Shown here: positions 54,430 through 64,000 of the stretch, piece by piece
Position numbering within the stretch: the first letter of the stretch is position 1
Layout: each line of letters starts with the position of its first letter
NCBI GenBank assembly: GCA_038373885.1
Contig: JAWZYV010012241.1
Location: forward strand, 604,935 to 668,934
DNA from: Cheiracanthium punctorium
Taxonomy: Eukaryota; Arthropoda; Arachnida; Araneae; Cheiracanthiidae
Direction: 5' to 3'
DNA: 64,000 bases
Translations under genes and position numbers: made by a program
Notes under the pieces: generated by a model
What the model was told of the DNA's origin: nothing
Database searches by the model: none
Seen by the model: only the letters and a program-made list of their open reading frames with translations

Positions 54430-54530
54430 GTGAGGGTCTTTCTATACGAGTCCTAACCCGTATTCACGCTTAAGTTTCGGAGAAAACCACGGAAAACTCC
54501 GAACGATTAGGTCGGCGGACGAGACCTTGT
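54430..54530 (-). repeat. tRNA-derived SINE, partial reverse copy
   Basis: It shares CCTAACCCGTATTCACGCTT, AAGTTTCGG.GAAAACCACGG, AAAACTCCGAACG.TTAGGTC and GGCGGACG with 39010-39095. The tRNA-like head is missing. Confidence 0.65.
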
Positions 54531-54592
54531 TTTGAAAAGCAGCTTCCGTCCCAAGTTCAGAGCGCTATGCTGCGCTCGATTACTGGTAGGGC

Positions 54593-54841
54593 CAGTAGCG
54601 GATCCAGGGGAGGGGCTAGGGGGCTTCAGCCCCCCCCAAAAGAAATTGCTCAAGGGCAACATTCTGCTTTATTATACACTTTAAATAGCTAAAATGATCA
54701 TATTTTATTACTTAGCCCCTCCCAAAAGCCTAATACATTGGTTTAGACTAAAATTTTGATTTAAAGTACATTTTAATTGGGTGAAATAAGCTTTTTTAAA
54801 AATTTAGCCCCTCCCAAAAAAAATTTCTGGATCCGCTACTG
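54593..54841. mobile_element. hAT-type MITE family F, copy 1
   Basis: The left end CAGTAGCGGATCCAGG and right end TTTCTGGATCCGCTACTG form an inverted pair. The body is nearly identical to 60788-61034. Flanks share only AGGGC, with an offset, so a clean 8-bp duplication is not visible here. Confidence 0.82.
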
Positions 54842-55708
54842 AGGGCTTATTTATTTATATTTTTGATATTAAATTCAATCTAGAAATCCAACAAGCATGT
54901 TTCAATATATTTTTCAAATGAATATTTATGCAGTTAACTTAAGTTTTAAACGGATTTTGTTATTTCTTTCTGACACACTATCCAGAATAAAATTTTAATT
55001 TAAAATAAACCTAGATTTATTACTTCTTTTTACGAATACTTATTTATTTAACTAAGTAGGTTTAATAAGATTATCCTTTAATGTTTTAAACACATATTTT
55101 TAATGATTCCCTGCTTACTATAGAAAATACGCATTCATTCACAATAACCCTCAATGGTGGCTTTTCCGAGTCTCTGGATCAATTAAATTTGTTTTAAAAA
55201 GCTGTTCAGAAGTGGCATGATTTTCAAGTGCAGCAGTCTTAAAAAGCTGTTGAAAGTTGTACGATTTCCTTTAAAAAAAACAGCCTTAAATCGCAGTGTG
55301 ACCCAATAAAGAAGGTATATATTTGAAACTCAGTACGCCATAACCGTAAGCAAATCATACACTCCATCAATTCCTTGTGGGTTCTCCGGGAACGCGTGTT
55401 TTTTATATTTTTTTTTATTCTTGGCGTTTATTTACGCCGTCGCCGGAGGGCAAATACTGCCAAACAAAGCTTACGGTCCCGAAACGCTAGACGAACGCTC
55501 ACAGGTGGTCCAGGTAAACAACACACCCCGGCAGGTTGGTTTGGCGCCATTTTACCGCCCACTGTTCAGATCCACACGTAATGCAAATTCGGCATGTAAA
55601 ATTTAATTAGCCCCCTCCCTCCCTGCCCCCCCTCTTATAAAAAAATTAATATTAATGGGTGCACTCACATATAATTATAAACAACTTCACTCACTCGAGT
55701 AGTTTGTT
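54842..55708. other. Unassigned stretch
   Basis: 55430-55600 is GC-richer and less repetitive in look. The two overlapping frames there (68 and 61 codons) show no known domain. Weak similarity to repeat J lies around 55195-55285. Confidence 0.45.
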
Positions 55709-55712
55709 TTAA

Positions 55713-56363
55713 CTCTTTAACGCGCAGTGTTCCCGCTCTGGGAACACCAAACTCCTGACGTTTTGACTGTTGCCAGTCACGAAGAATAGGTTGGATTTCT
55801 ATAAAAAGAGTTGCGGGTGACAGAGCTCCACGAGAATCCTTTACTTTTGAGCACGTCCTTTCCCGTAAAAAAAGGGTCACGATTCTTTTTAACAGCACTG
55901 ACATCTGCTGAAAAATGGAAGAAGGCGAGAACAGCCGGATAGATTGCCCCATGCTGAAAAAAGGGCAGCCGTTGCCATCGCTCGACTGAACGACGAGCAA
56001 GAGGGCGGACGATCGAAACGTTCATCGCGTGCCACAGATCTAGAGACCCTTTTTTGACGCAGCTGGCTGTGCCGGCAAAAACAACAGTGCTATTTTGCAA
56101 CAAGTACATTATAATTTGACTATTTAACTATTTAAATTAATTAATATAACTGCGAAAAGCTGTAAAATTTAATATCTGTAAAAGCTGTAAAATTTTGGCG
56201 ACAGCTGCCTGTGCCGGCACAGCCAGCTATCGTCAAGAAGGGTCTCTAGATCTGTGGCACGCGATGAACGTTTCGATGGTCCGCCATCTTGCTGGTAGTT
56301 AAGTCGAGCGATGGCAACGGCTGCCCTTTTTTGAGTATTGGGAAAAGGTTGCGCCTCAAAGGG
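55713..56363 (+). mobile_element. piggyBac-type palindrome MITE, copy 8, with loop insertion
   Basis: TTAA lies at 55709-55712 and 56364-56367. The ends are CTCTTTAACGCGCAGTG and GCGCCTCAAAGGG. Both arms are present, but the centre CTGTGCCGGCA... is split by about 119 bp (56076-56194) of repeat K, followed by a second CTGTGCCGGCACAGCC. At 651 bp it is the longest copy. Confidence 0.9.
56076..56194 (+). repeat. Repeat K inserted in the palindrome loop
   Basis: ACATTATAATTTGACTATTT and TTAACTATTTAAATTAATTA followed by GCGAAAAGCTGTAAAATTTA match 19672-19750. A partial second AAAAGCTGTAAAATTT follows directly. No clear target duplication is visible. Confidence 0.7.
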
Positions 56364-56367
56364 TTAA

Positions 56368-56605
56368 CAGTGCAGTTTTGCTCACCTAAGCATTTGGGAG
56401 TCCAAATAACGGTATCTCTTACGGGCGAGTCAAAATGTTGCTGTTTGAAATCGCTAAGCTTCAAGAGCTGTCTGTTCCGGCGATCATCGCTTTATGTATT
56501 CGCTCGATAAGATTTATCGACTGTCTGTAAGTGGGTTGTTAAAATTTTAAAAACTTCAAAAGAAAAATATTGTATAATTCTTTTAAAGGAAACTACAAGG
56601 CCGCA
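56368..56605. other. Unassigned short stretch
   Basis: Nothing recognised. Confidence 0.4.
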
Positions 56606-56613
56606 GTCAAGTT

Positions 56614-57144
56614 TAGAGATGAGTTCGGGCTCATTTTTTGAAGCCCGAGGACTTTTCATCCGAGCCCGAGCAATATTATTTAAGTCTGAGCCCGAGCCCG
56701 CACAAGCCCGAAATTGCAGCTAAAGATTAAAAAAAATTCAATTACTTCATTGATAGATTACAATAAATTTTGCCGCTTGTGCAAATTAATGACAAATATA
56801 GTTGTAAACTCTCAATGCACTTTCTAATTCTTTGTATCCATCCTTTATCAAAAAATGGCGGATCTCATGACTAAGGAATATAAACCGCTGTTCTAAAATA
56901 CCCAAAGAGCTTCACGCACCTTCTAGGCGCCCATGCCGCTATTTTTATTTGTTTATTTATTTATTTATCTTTTATAAGTACTTTTATTTTCCTCACGAAT
57001 CACTTTTTAAAATCTGATTCAAGCAGTATGTTCAATAAAGGAGAAATTTTTCATGAGCCCGAGCCCGAACACAATTGTGAATTTTAGAGCCCGAGCCCGG
57101 TTCGGGCCCGGGCTCGGGCTCGGGATGAGCCCGTCTCATCTCTA
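56614..57144. mobile_element. hAT-type element with TAGAGATGAG ends
   Basis: The left end is TAGAGATGAGTTCGGGCTC and the right end is GAGCCCGTCTCATCTCTA. An exact 8-bp duplication GTCAAGTT lies at 56606-56613 and 57145-57152. GAGCCCGAGCCCG runs lie near both ends, with an AT-rich middle. A relic of the left half is at 4247-4400. No transposase frame is present. Confidence 0.93.
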
Positions 57145-57152
57145 GTCAAGTT

Positions 57153-57484
57153 GCGGTTTGTGGGGATCCAACCCTCCCGTAACTTACTTTCAGGCGCATA
57201 AGTTATTATTTGTAGAAGCATATTTAAAAATCTACCACGTCACGTTGAAACATAAAACTTGAACTCTGAACCCAGTAGCGTACGCAGACTTCCTTTAAGG
57301 GGGGGGGGGGGGCGTTATAGACATTATATAAAAAGCAAAACATACATGAATTTTACGTTAAAAATTTTTCAGCAGGGGAAATGGTTGATCCCCCCCCCCC
57401 ACTTAGGAATATTTTACGGCCCTGGGGAACTACGGGTGGTTGGTGTCTGCATGCTCTTGACTACAAGGAAGTACTGCATAGGCC
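57153..57484. other. Unassigned stretch with possible transposon end
   Basis: CAGTAGCGTACGCAG at about 57272 followed by a G-run resembles a hAT end, but a partner was not found before the next element. Confidence 0.4.
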
Positions 57485-57675
57485 CAGGGCCGTACCCAGA
57501 AAAAAATTTCCCGTACCCAGGGGGGGTGGTGTCCAAAAGTTTCAGGGGGGACCAAATTGTGAAAAAGGCCAAATTTTTCATAAAAAGACTTAATAAATGT
57601 TATTTTGTTAACAACATTTTAAATTTCGGGGGGACCGCAGCGGGTCTGGTCCCCACCCCCCTGGGTACGGCCTTG
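57485..57675. mobile_element. hAT-type MITE with CAGGGCCGTACCCAG ends
   Basis: The left end CAGGGCCGTACCCAG pairs with CTGGGTACGGCCTTG. Flanks CATAGGCC (57477-57484) and CATAGGCA (57676-57683) match at 7 of 8. The 150-codon frame 57259-57711 passes through it and is spurious. Confidence 0.88.
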
Positions 57676-57683
57676 CATAGGCA

Positions 57684-58460
57684 TAAAATATATGTATATA
57701 TGTATCGCTAAACATTGTAAAGCTGCTAGTAATAGTTTAAAAACGCAGTTATAAGCCAAATTAATAATTGTATCCAATTAAAAGTATCAGCAGTACGAGT
57801 AATTTGTCTTCGTATAATTAATCATTATAGATAAATAAATTTTGTGCATGTCAATACTTATTGTAGAATAAGTCGAATTTTTTAATGAATGAAAACAAAG
57901 TTTGATTGCGTTCAAGGGGAGGCCTGCTTGGCTACTGAATATTATTGGCAAGAGTACAAGGAAGGGAGGATTTAAAAGGCTGAAACCGACCCTGCATCGA
58001 TAAATCCCTTTTTACAGTGGAAGCCACGGCTAAAGAGCTAAACGACGTGTGTATACCCCTCTCAGTGGTCCAATCAAAATAAAATGAGGGATGCACGCCA
58101 GTCATCGATCGCCCCCCAAAACAGCCCCATAGCCCCCCTCATAAACACGTCATGGTTGTGGTGGAGTCAAATACATCCTGAATCAGTCCCTCGCTAATAG
58201 ACGGGTCAAGATGAGTTTCGAACAAGGAAACGGAACATGGGGCACTCACTTTGGGATGACGTTTTGCCCTCCCCGTGACATATCGCTGTTGTTTCAATCA
58301 CGAATCATTCCGAACGTTCCCTCTCTAAATATTTGAATTTCTCGAGCACTTTCATGTCATAAAACTGTTTGACTTTTCACACAGAGAGTTTTCGCCGTCT
58401 TTAGCTTTTGCAGTCTTTTCGATGAATCATTTCCTCTTTTTGCGCCAAAATGCGGTACAT
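57684..58460. other. Unassigned stretch
   Basis: No recognised gene or element. Confidence 0.45.
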
Positions 58461-59197
58461 CAGTGAAACCTCTCCAAGCGGCCACCCCTATAAACGGTCA
58501 AATTTTCATGCTACGGATTTTTCGGCTCATAGACCAAATGTTAAACTAACCTCTATCAGCAGCCACCCAACCCTCTCTAAACGGCCACCGAGTGGAAGGA
58601 CAATTTCATATTTCGGGAAATTCTACTCACTCATTGCTTTAATTTTGAACTGAAAAAATGAAGATGATGTTCGTGGTAGGTTGCGAAGTCCTTTGGAGCA
58701 AAAATGTCATTCACGTCCATGTTCACGCCAGTTTCATTTTATGAGTGGGTCAGTGATCTGAGTTGTAAATCCGAAAGAAAGTTAGATGAATTATTTAACT
58801 GTGTAAAATAAGCAAATCAACAACGTCATTAAAGGAAAGGATTTCATTTTGAAAGAATGCGAAGACTTCCAATTTCGTGGTATTAAACGGATGAGATCTG
58901 CTTTTTAAAGTAAAAAACAAGAAAAAATGGTTGCTTCAGAGAAAAGTAAAAACTTAAAACAGGCACACATTGTATCTTTTTTTCAAAAAATGTAAGAAAG
59001 CATTAAATGAAGCACTAGTTTCTCTTTAGATAAGTTTTAAATTTCATTTTAAATAAGGAATATGTGTCAGACTTGCTTATATTACGCATTATAAGCAGTT
59101 ATCTAATAATAGTAAATGAAACCTTTCAGAGCGGCCACCCCCTTTGAGCGGCCAAATATTCTCGGTACGGTGGGGTACGCTCAGAGAGGTTTCACTG
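58461..59197. mobile_element. pogo/Tigger-like non-autonomous element
   Basis: The left end is CAGTGAAACCTCTCCAAGCG and the right end is CTCAGAGAGGTTTCACTG. TA follows at 59198-59199; the left flank is AT, so the TA is not clean. AGCGGCCACCCC blocks occur near both ends in inverted order. The AT-rich middle has no transposase. Confidence 0.78.
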
Positions 59198-59397
59198 TAC
59201 ATAATTTCCGTCACTGCATTGATCATGAAACGCTCTCGAAACTGAGAGGCTTACTTTTAGAAGCTCTTACGATAATCTGCTACTCGAATATAAATAAACC
59301 CATGAATAAGCTGAAGCATGACAGGATTAGCATTCTAGGGATCCCTCTTTTATGCATTTCGTCCTGCTTATCCACATTTGCAGCCTTTACAAGGGGG

Positions 59398-59625
59398 CTT
59401 GATCTTCATTTACGCTACACCGAAAGGAATCTACCCGAAGCACAGAGCAACCAAGGAGGCCATTGTGATCTCAGCCTGGTGTTGCAACCTCTCAGTTACA
59501 TAAGCTGGATCAAACAAACAAGAAAGTGTCTGATAACGCGACAAAAGTTGTTTGAGCTCGGCTGGAAATTTCGACCCCAACCACCCATCGTATTCACCAG
59601 ATCTCGCGCCCTCTGATTTCTACAA
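59398..59625 (+). pseudogene. Mariner transposase fragment
   Basis: Across frame shifts the translation shows CDLSLVLQPL (the WWD..GV..YELL region), QLHKLDQTNKK, TRQKLFELGWKFRPQPP and YSPDLAPSDFY. The last two match the mariner RQKL.ELGWE.L.HPPYSPDLAPSDY block that carries the third catalytic aspartate. A large part between, including HDNARPH, is missing. It differs from the 36500 element, whose motif reads LAPCDF, so it is another mariner lineage. It is not functional. Confidence 0.82.
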
Positions 59626-60429
59626 AAAAAAAAAATCAAAAACAAAAACCCTTTAACTCTTGTAATATAACCTAATATAAACATCTAATATAAACATAAT
59701 AATATAAACATCTCGTAGAAAAAATGTTCGTCGTAAAAGAGATATCCTGGAATGACGGCATTTTCAAGTTGGTTGGAAAGATGGAGAAAGGTTGTAGAAC
59801 AGAATGGCAGTCATTTACTATAATGAATATATAGTATACTAAAATTTAAATCTGCCACGTTTTAATTTTCGTTCAAAATCGACACTAATGTTTTCCTTTA
59901 TTTTCTTTACTTGTGCGCAGGTGCAACAAGATCTGGAAAATACTGTTCTAAACGACACAGTCGGTCATGTGAGCTGCCCCTCATGACTTACAACTTTTCT
60001 AATCACGCCTTGTTGAAAACTTGTAATTTTATTTTGTTAGAGGGATGATGGGTACAGATGGGAAATAGGGACGTAAATGAACTGTCACATCAAACTTTTG
60101 TCATTCAGTTCAACGCAGGGAAATCCAATTCAGTTTGGACAATAAAGCGTGAAATTTTAAAAAAAAGTTCGCAAAGAGATTTTTTATTTGTAAATTATGG
60201 AGGGGGGTGGGAAAGAAAAACCGTAGGCTTTTTTTCAATAACAACGGCAGATGTGTGAGTTTTTATTGGTACGGATTTTTTTTCTGGATCGCGATATTCA
60301 GTAGAATGCAGAGTTTAATATACGTTTTGAATGTAGTGTTTAGATTTTTTAAATGTGGTGTATAGATTTTTCAAATGTAAATCATAGTTAATCGTTTGTT
60401 TGTTTTGTGTTATGGCAAGACTAAGACTA
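59626..60429. other. Unassigned stretch
   Basis: ATATAAACATCTAATATAAACATAATAATATAAACATCT at 59670-59710 is a short local repeat. No gene was recognised. Confidence 0.45.
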
Positions 60430-60518
60430 CGGGGGCGGTGCCTTGGTCGGAGAACTTTTCAAGGGACTCTAACGCGTATTCGCGTTACATGTGGGGAGAA
60501 ACGACCCAAACTCTAGAC

Positions 60519-61070
60519 CACATATGGGCGGACGCCGGCCCGCGGGCCGGATGTGGCCCGCCACGGTCTTGGATCCGGCCCGCAGAACATATCAAAACCT
60601 TGTATAAACCCATATAAACCTTTCAACATCCCTTATAAATCCCAATTATACGGACCAGGACTTCGCTAACATCCTGAAGTTTGGCCTGTGACTTCGCTAA
60701 CTTCCTAAAGTTTGGCCCGTGACTTCGCTAACTTCCTAAAATTTGGCCCGCAACCTTTCAAAGGTTGCCCATTTCAAAGGTTGCAGTCAGTAGCGGATCC
60801 AGGGGAGGGGCTAGGGGGCTTCAGCCCCCCCAAAGAGATTGCTCAACGGTAACATTCTGCTTTATTATACACTTTAAATAGCTAAAATGATCCTATTTTA
60901 TTACTTAGCCCCTCCCAAAAGCCTAATACATTGGTTTAGACTAAGATTTTGATTTATATTACATTTTAATTGGGTGAAATAAGTTTTTTAAAAAATTTAG
61001 CCCCTCCCAAAAAAAATTTCTGGATCCGCCACTGGTTGCAGTGGTTATTTATATTCTTTGCCCATACCTG
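60519..61070. mobile_element. hAT-type family E element nested in a SINE
   Basis: The left end CACATATGGGCGG and right end TTTGCCCATACCTG match the reversed ends of 28309-28495. Flanks CTCTAGAC (60511-60518) and CTCTAGGC (61071-61078) match at 7 of 8. Inner repeats GACTTCGCTAACTTCCTAAA occur about three times. A family F MITE is nested inside it. Confidence 0.87.
60788..61034. mobile_element. hAT-type MITE family F, copy 2 (nested, exact duplication)
   Basis: The ends are CAGTAGCGGATCCAGG and TTTCTGGATCCGCCACTG. An exact 8-bp duplication GTTGCAGT lies at 60780-60787 and 61035-61042. It is nearly identical to 54593-54841 over 247 bp, so it is probably young. Confidence 0.94.
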
Positions 61071-61130
61071 CTCTAGGCCATTGGATCGACAGCCGTCTAC
61101 CCCCATTCGGCCATGGTGGGGGGCCACACA

Positions 61131-62430
61131 GTTCATGGTGAACTATTCCCAGGTTGTTGGTAGAAAACAACAACTAAAAGAAAAAAAAAAAACATCTCTG
61201 CTGGTTTTAATTTTACGCTGAAGAGCGTTTAACAAAAAAAAAAAACTTTGTCCCGGTTTAATTTTGCGAAAGAGAGAAGTGGCTGCCACACATCTCATCT
61301 CCGCGGGATAAATAAATCCGTGCCGCCAAGCAGCGATGTGCCTGATCGACACCAGATGGGACATCCATTCTCCTACGTCATCTTTTTGAGGGAGCTGTCA
61401 TCTCTCCACGGCCAGCCTCCCCCAAATTGTTTGCAGCTTTTTCACGAACGGATCGAGATTGGCCGTTGCAGTTATTTATTTCACGCTTATACAACCGTAT
61501 TTCGTCGAGGACACACATAACAGAGTTTTACGACAGAGAAGAATGGGGAACTTTAAATAAGCCAGCGATATAGTGTATTGGTCAAGTGCTAAAAATTAAG
61601 AACGTATTATTCAAAAATAATCATGGACGTATTTAATGAAGGGGGGGGGGGGTAGGGATCTATACACCACTCTTAGTCTACGCACAAACGCTGATTATAG
61701 TCGAATATTCACCATTTGAATCTGTAGCTCAAAATAGTATAAAGATTTAAGTTTTATATAAATTTTGAAAACTTATTTTATCATTTTTATTGACGCACTG
61801 AATTATGAAATTTACAAAATTGATATAATTTTTAAAACTTAATTAAATTTTTAAAGCTTCATATTAAAAGTTTTAAAAATTGCATTGATTTTGTAAATAT
61901 TATAATTCAGTGCGTAACAGACATAATTTATTATAAAGAATTAAAAATTTTTTAGTTCTTTTAAAACTTTTTATCAGATTCATAATAGCATTCATTGACT
62001 GCTAACAAACTTTTCTAGTAATATGGACACCCCCCCCCCGCTCCGCCAAAACTGGATCCTTCCCATGAGAAAGCTATAGCAAACCTGTGATAATAATAAT
62101 AATGCTAATAATAATGGGCAGTTAAGACTAGAAAAAAATATAAAGAACCCTCAAAAATTGGTCAAATTTGCGGTGCTTTGTAAAATTTTCCTGTTTGTAT
62201 ATGGTTAAGTAGTCTTTAAATTTCACAGGTTAAATAGGTTTCACTATTAAAGATGGTCTTTGAAAAAACAATGCATGTTCACAAAAATGGAATTTAATTA
62301 CTAAAAAAGGTATTTAAAAAAAGAGCATTTTAAAATTCTTCTGGAAATATGCTGTAGACATCCAAATAAATTTTGTTTGTTTGAAATAGATGAATGTCAC
62401 TGAAACGTACTGGACTGCTAATAGATCGTA
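61131..62430. other. Unassigned stretch
   Basis: G-run at 61640-61652. An inverted pair GAATTATGAAATTTACAAAA (about 61800) and TTTTGTAAATATTATAATTC (about 61891) may be a relative of repeat L. A frame at 61248-61520 has no recognised family. Confidence 0.45.
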
Positions 62431-62431
62431 A

Positions 62432-62615
62432 TAGTGAAACTTGCATAATTCGAACTTGTTTAATTTGAAATTCTGAAAAATTCGAAATTTTCACTCGGTC
62501 CCGAGAAATCTTTTTTATTTACCTCTTCCCTTTGAGAGAATATATATGTCGAATTTTTGGATATTTCAAAGTTTATCTCTGGTCCCTTCAACTTCGAATT
62601 ATCAAAGTTTGACTG
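62432..62615. mobile_element. pogo/Tigger-like MITE, old
   Basis: The left TAGTGAAACTTGCATAATTC and right GAATTATCAAAGTTTGACTG form an imperfect inverted pair. TA follows at 62616-62617. The left terminal base is changed and its TA is displaced by one base. Confidence 0.65.
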
Positions 62616-63092
62616 TACTACATTTTCGCAAAATTCGTAACTAGTGGTCATCGAGTTAGATTATAAAGTATAATTTACCGAGACAAAGAATTTTTCAATT
62701 TTCGCAATGAAAACATGTAATTTTCTTTTAAGTTAACATTAAATTCAATAAAACCATAACATCTACTTATATAATACGCTAACGTATGCGGTACCAAAAT
62801 CGACGATAATTCAACTGCAATTAATGCATATTTACGGTAGTTTGTACGTCGGACAGACAAACGGACAAACCAAAATTATAAACAAAACTTTTCGACTTCG
62901 CTGAGGAATGTTTAAAAATAAAAGTCGAGAAAGTTTGCAGCTCTCAATATCCCCATCACGCAAGAAATAACTTATTTTTAACACCACTATTTACCTCTCT
63001 CAAAGACTCAATTCTCCCAAAAAGATTTCTTTCATAAATCATACGGTAAAAAGTTCCTTCCTTTTTTTTTTCTTTCTGCAGAGTTAAGTGCA

Positions 63093-63124
<32 letters not shown>

Positions 63125-63526
63125 TGAAGGTGGCACATTGCTGGCAGAAAATGAACGAAACTGACAGACAGGCAGTGAGCAGCAGAAATATCGTGTCGTA
63201 TTGCCGTTCTGTGCGCCGGGGCGGTTAGGGCGCGATTTCCACCGACCGGCACCGCTGTTGATGGATGAGAAATTCACGCGATGGAAAGAGTGACTGAAAA
63301 GCAATCAAGAGGGAAACGTGTTACGTCGCTGGGAAAATAATTTCTCTCCTCAACTCGTAGAAATGCTCATTTTCTGGGGTGTCCGATCTTTTGGATATCA
63401 TGTACGCCAATTTCTTTTATAGGCGAGTTCAGATGCTCCCAACTCAAGTACCTTTTTCACTTCCAGTGGCGCAACCAATATTTTTTTTTGGGGGGGGGGC
63501 TGGGCGTCTCCAATGTATAAAGTATA
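62616..63526. other. Unassigned stretch with (TG)n and poly(G)
   Basis: (TG)n plus a G-run lies at 63092-63122. 63175-63260 is GC-richer. CAGTGGCGCAACC near 63465 is an unpaired hAT-like end followed by T- and G-runs. No gene was recognised. Confidence 0.45.
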
Positions 63527-63534
63527 ATTCAATG

Positions 63535-63806
63535 CAGTGGCGGATCCATCCAGAATTGATTTTGGGGGGTGGGGTGGGGGTGGGGCTATATTTTGTAGAA
63601 AGCTTATTTCACAAAAACAAAAAGTACAACAAAGAAAAATTTTAGTCTAAACCAATATAAAAATTTTTGGGAGGGGCTGAGTTACAAGAAAAGATAATTT
63701 TATCTATTCAAAGTACAAAGTAGAATGCTACCCTTTAGCAATCTCTCTCACTCTGTTTTTAGGGGGAGGTGAGGGGCTGAAGCCCCTTCTTTAAGTTCGC
63801 CTACTG
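63535..63806. mobile_element. hAT-type MITE family F, diverged copy 3
   Basis: The left end is CAGTGGCGGATCC and the right end is AGTTCGCCTACTG. Flanks ATTCAATG (63527-63534) and ATGCAATG (63807-63814) match at 7 of 8. TTGGGAGGGGCTGAG and GGGGCTGAAGCCCC blocks match the other copies in reverse orientation. Confidence 0.82.
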
Positions 63807-63814
63807 ATGCAATG

Positions 63815-64000
63815 CATGCGGTAATGTGGAGCGTTTCGGAGGCCGATTCGGGTCTTCCTTTAAAGCCTATTTCTGCTTCGAGCGACTTAAATGTATTTCA
63901 ATGGCCGACGGGAGACTGATACGGGAAAAAATCTTCCGTTGCTCTCTCCATCGTGTGTGTGTGTGGGGGAGGGGTTTGTGGTTTTAGAACGCTAGTTTTC
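63815..64000. other. Unassigned end of window
   Basis: A (GT)n run lies at 63953-63964. Otherwise nothing was recognised. Confidence 0.4.

Larger units (their letters stand above)
60430..61130 (-). repeat. tRNA-derived SINE, reverse copy split by nested hAT elements
   Basis: The left piece 60430-60518 has GGTGCCTTGGTCGGAGAACT, ACGCGTATTCGCGTTACATG and CAAACTCTAGAC. The right piece 61071-61130 has CATTGGATCGACAGCCGTCT and TTCGGCCATGGTG. They join into the standard reverse SINE order once 60519-61070 is removed. Confidence 0.85.

Noticed and set aside
57259..57711. 150-codon open frame on the plus strand
   Set aside because: It spans poly(G), a poly(C) run and a complete hAT-type MITE (57485-57675), with no recognisable domain.

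Overview
This 64 kb window looks like intergenic DNA from a large, AT-rich animal genome. An arthropod, perhaps an arachnid, is my best guess, at low confidence, because no host gene is present to anchor it. No open reading frame longer than about 260 codons exists. None of the longer ones (12636-13430 minus, 46445-46897 plus, 57259-57711 plus) resembles a protein family, and several run straight through identifiable transposon termini. The only protein-coding traces I can name are two decayed mariner transposase fragments, at 36728-37031 and about 59398-59625.

The window is best read as a dense, layered record of DNA transposons. (1) Eight copies of a piggyBac-type MITE lie in TTAA or near-TTAA sites (4489, 7912, 13848, 26528, 31030, 40164, 52765, 55713). 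They carry a long internal palindrome. (2) Several non-autonomous hAT families are defined by matching 8-bp target duplications: family A (CAGTGGCGTAGCCA ends), family B (TAGGGATGG ends), family C (CATGGGCGCC ends), family E (CAGGAATGGGCAA end), family F (CAGTAGCGGATCC ends), and larger elements at 1507, 6058, 9879, 31782/43957, 33745, 47897, 56614 and 57485. (3) Helentron/HINE-like elements (24881, 29492, 41995, 47464) have short subterminal inverted repeats, a microsatellite, about 173-bp tandem units and a terminal stem-loop. A second, similarly built family lies at about 21880-23505. (4) Mariner and pogo/Tigger-type elements with TA sites are present. (5) A tRNA-derived SINE family is scattered mainly from 39 to 61 kb, with one copy at 18.2 kb. 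(6) Further dispersed repeats lack clear ends.

Layout. 0-5 kb: a nested hAT cluster, then a piggyBac MITE. 6-10 kb: a 1.4 kb TIR element, a piggyBac MITE, a large palindrome with a hammerhead-like core, and a hAT element. 12-19 kb: hAT and piggyBac MITEs and a tandem duplication split by a TIR element. 21-26 kb: HINE-like arrays. 26-36 kb: piggyBac, hAT, a near-perfect palindrome, HINE, and a composite hAT carrying a nested MITE. 36-37 kb: a mariner remnant. 39-46 kb: SINEs, HINE and a second composite hAT copy. 47-61 kb: HINE with a nested hAT, hAT, piggyBac, pogo, a mariner fragment, and a three-level SINE/hAT/hAT nest. 61-64 kb: mostly unassigned.

Nothing here forms an operon or a gene system. 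What can be reconstructed is the order of transposition events, because many elements have intact target duplications and interrupt one another.
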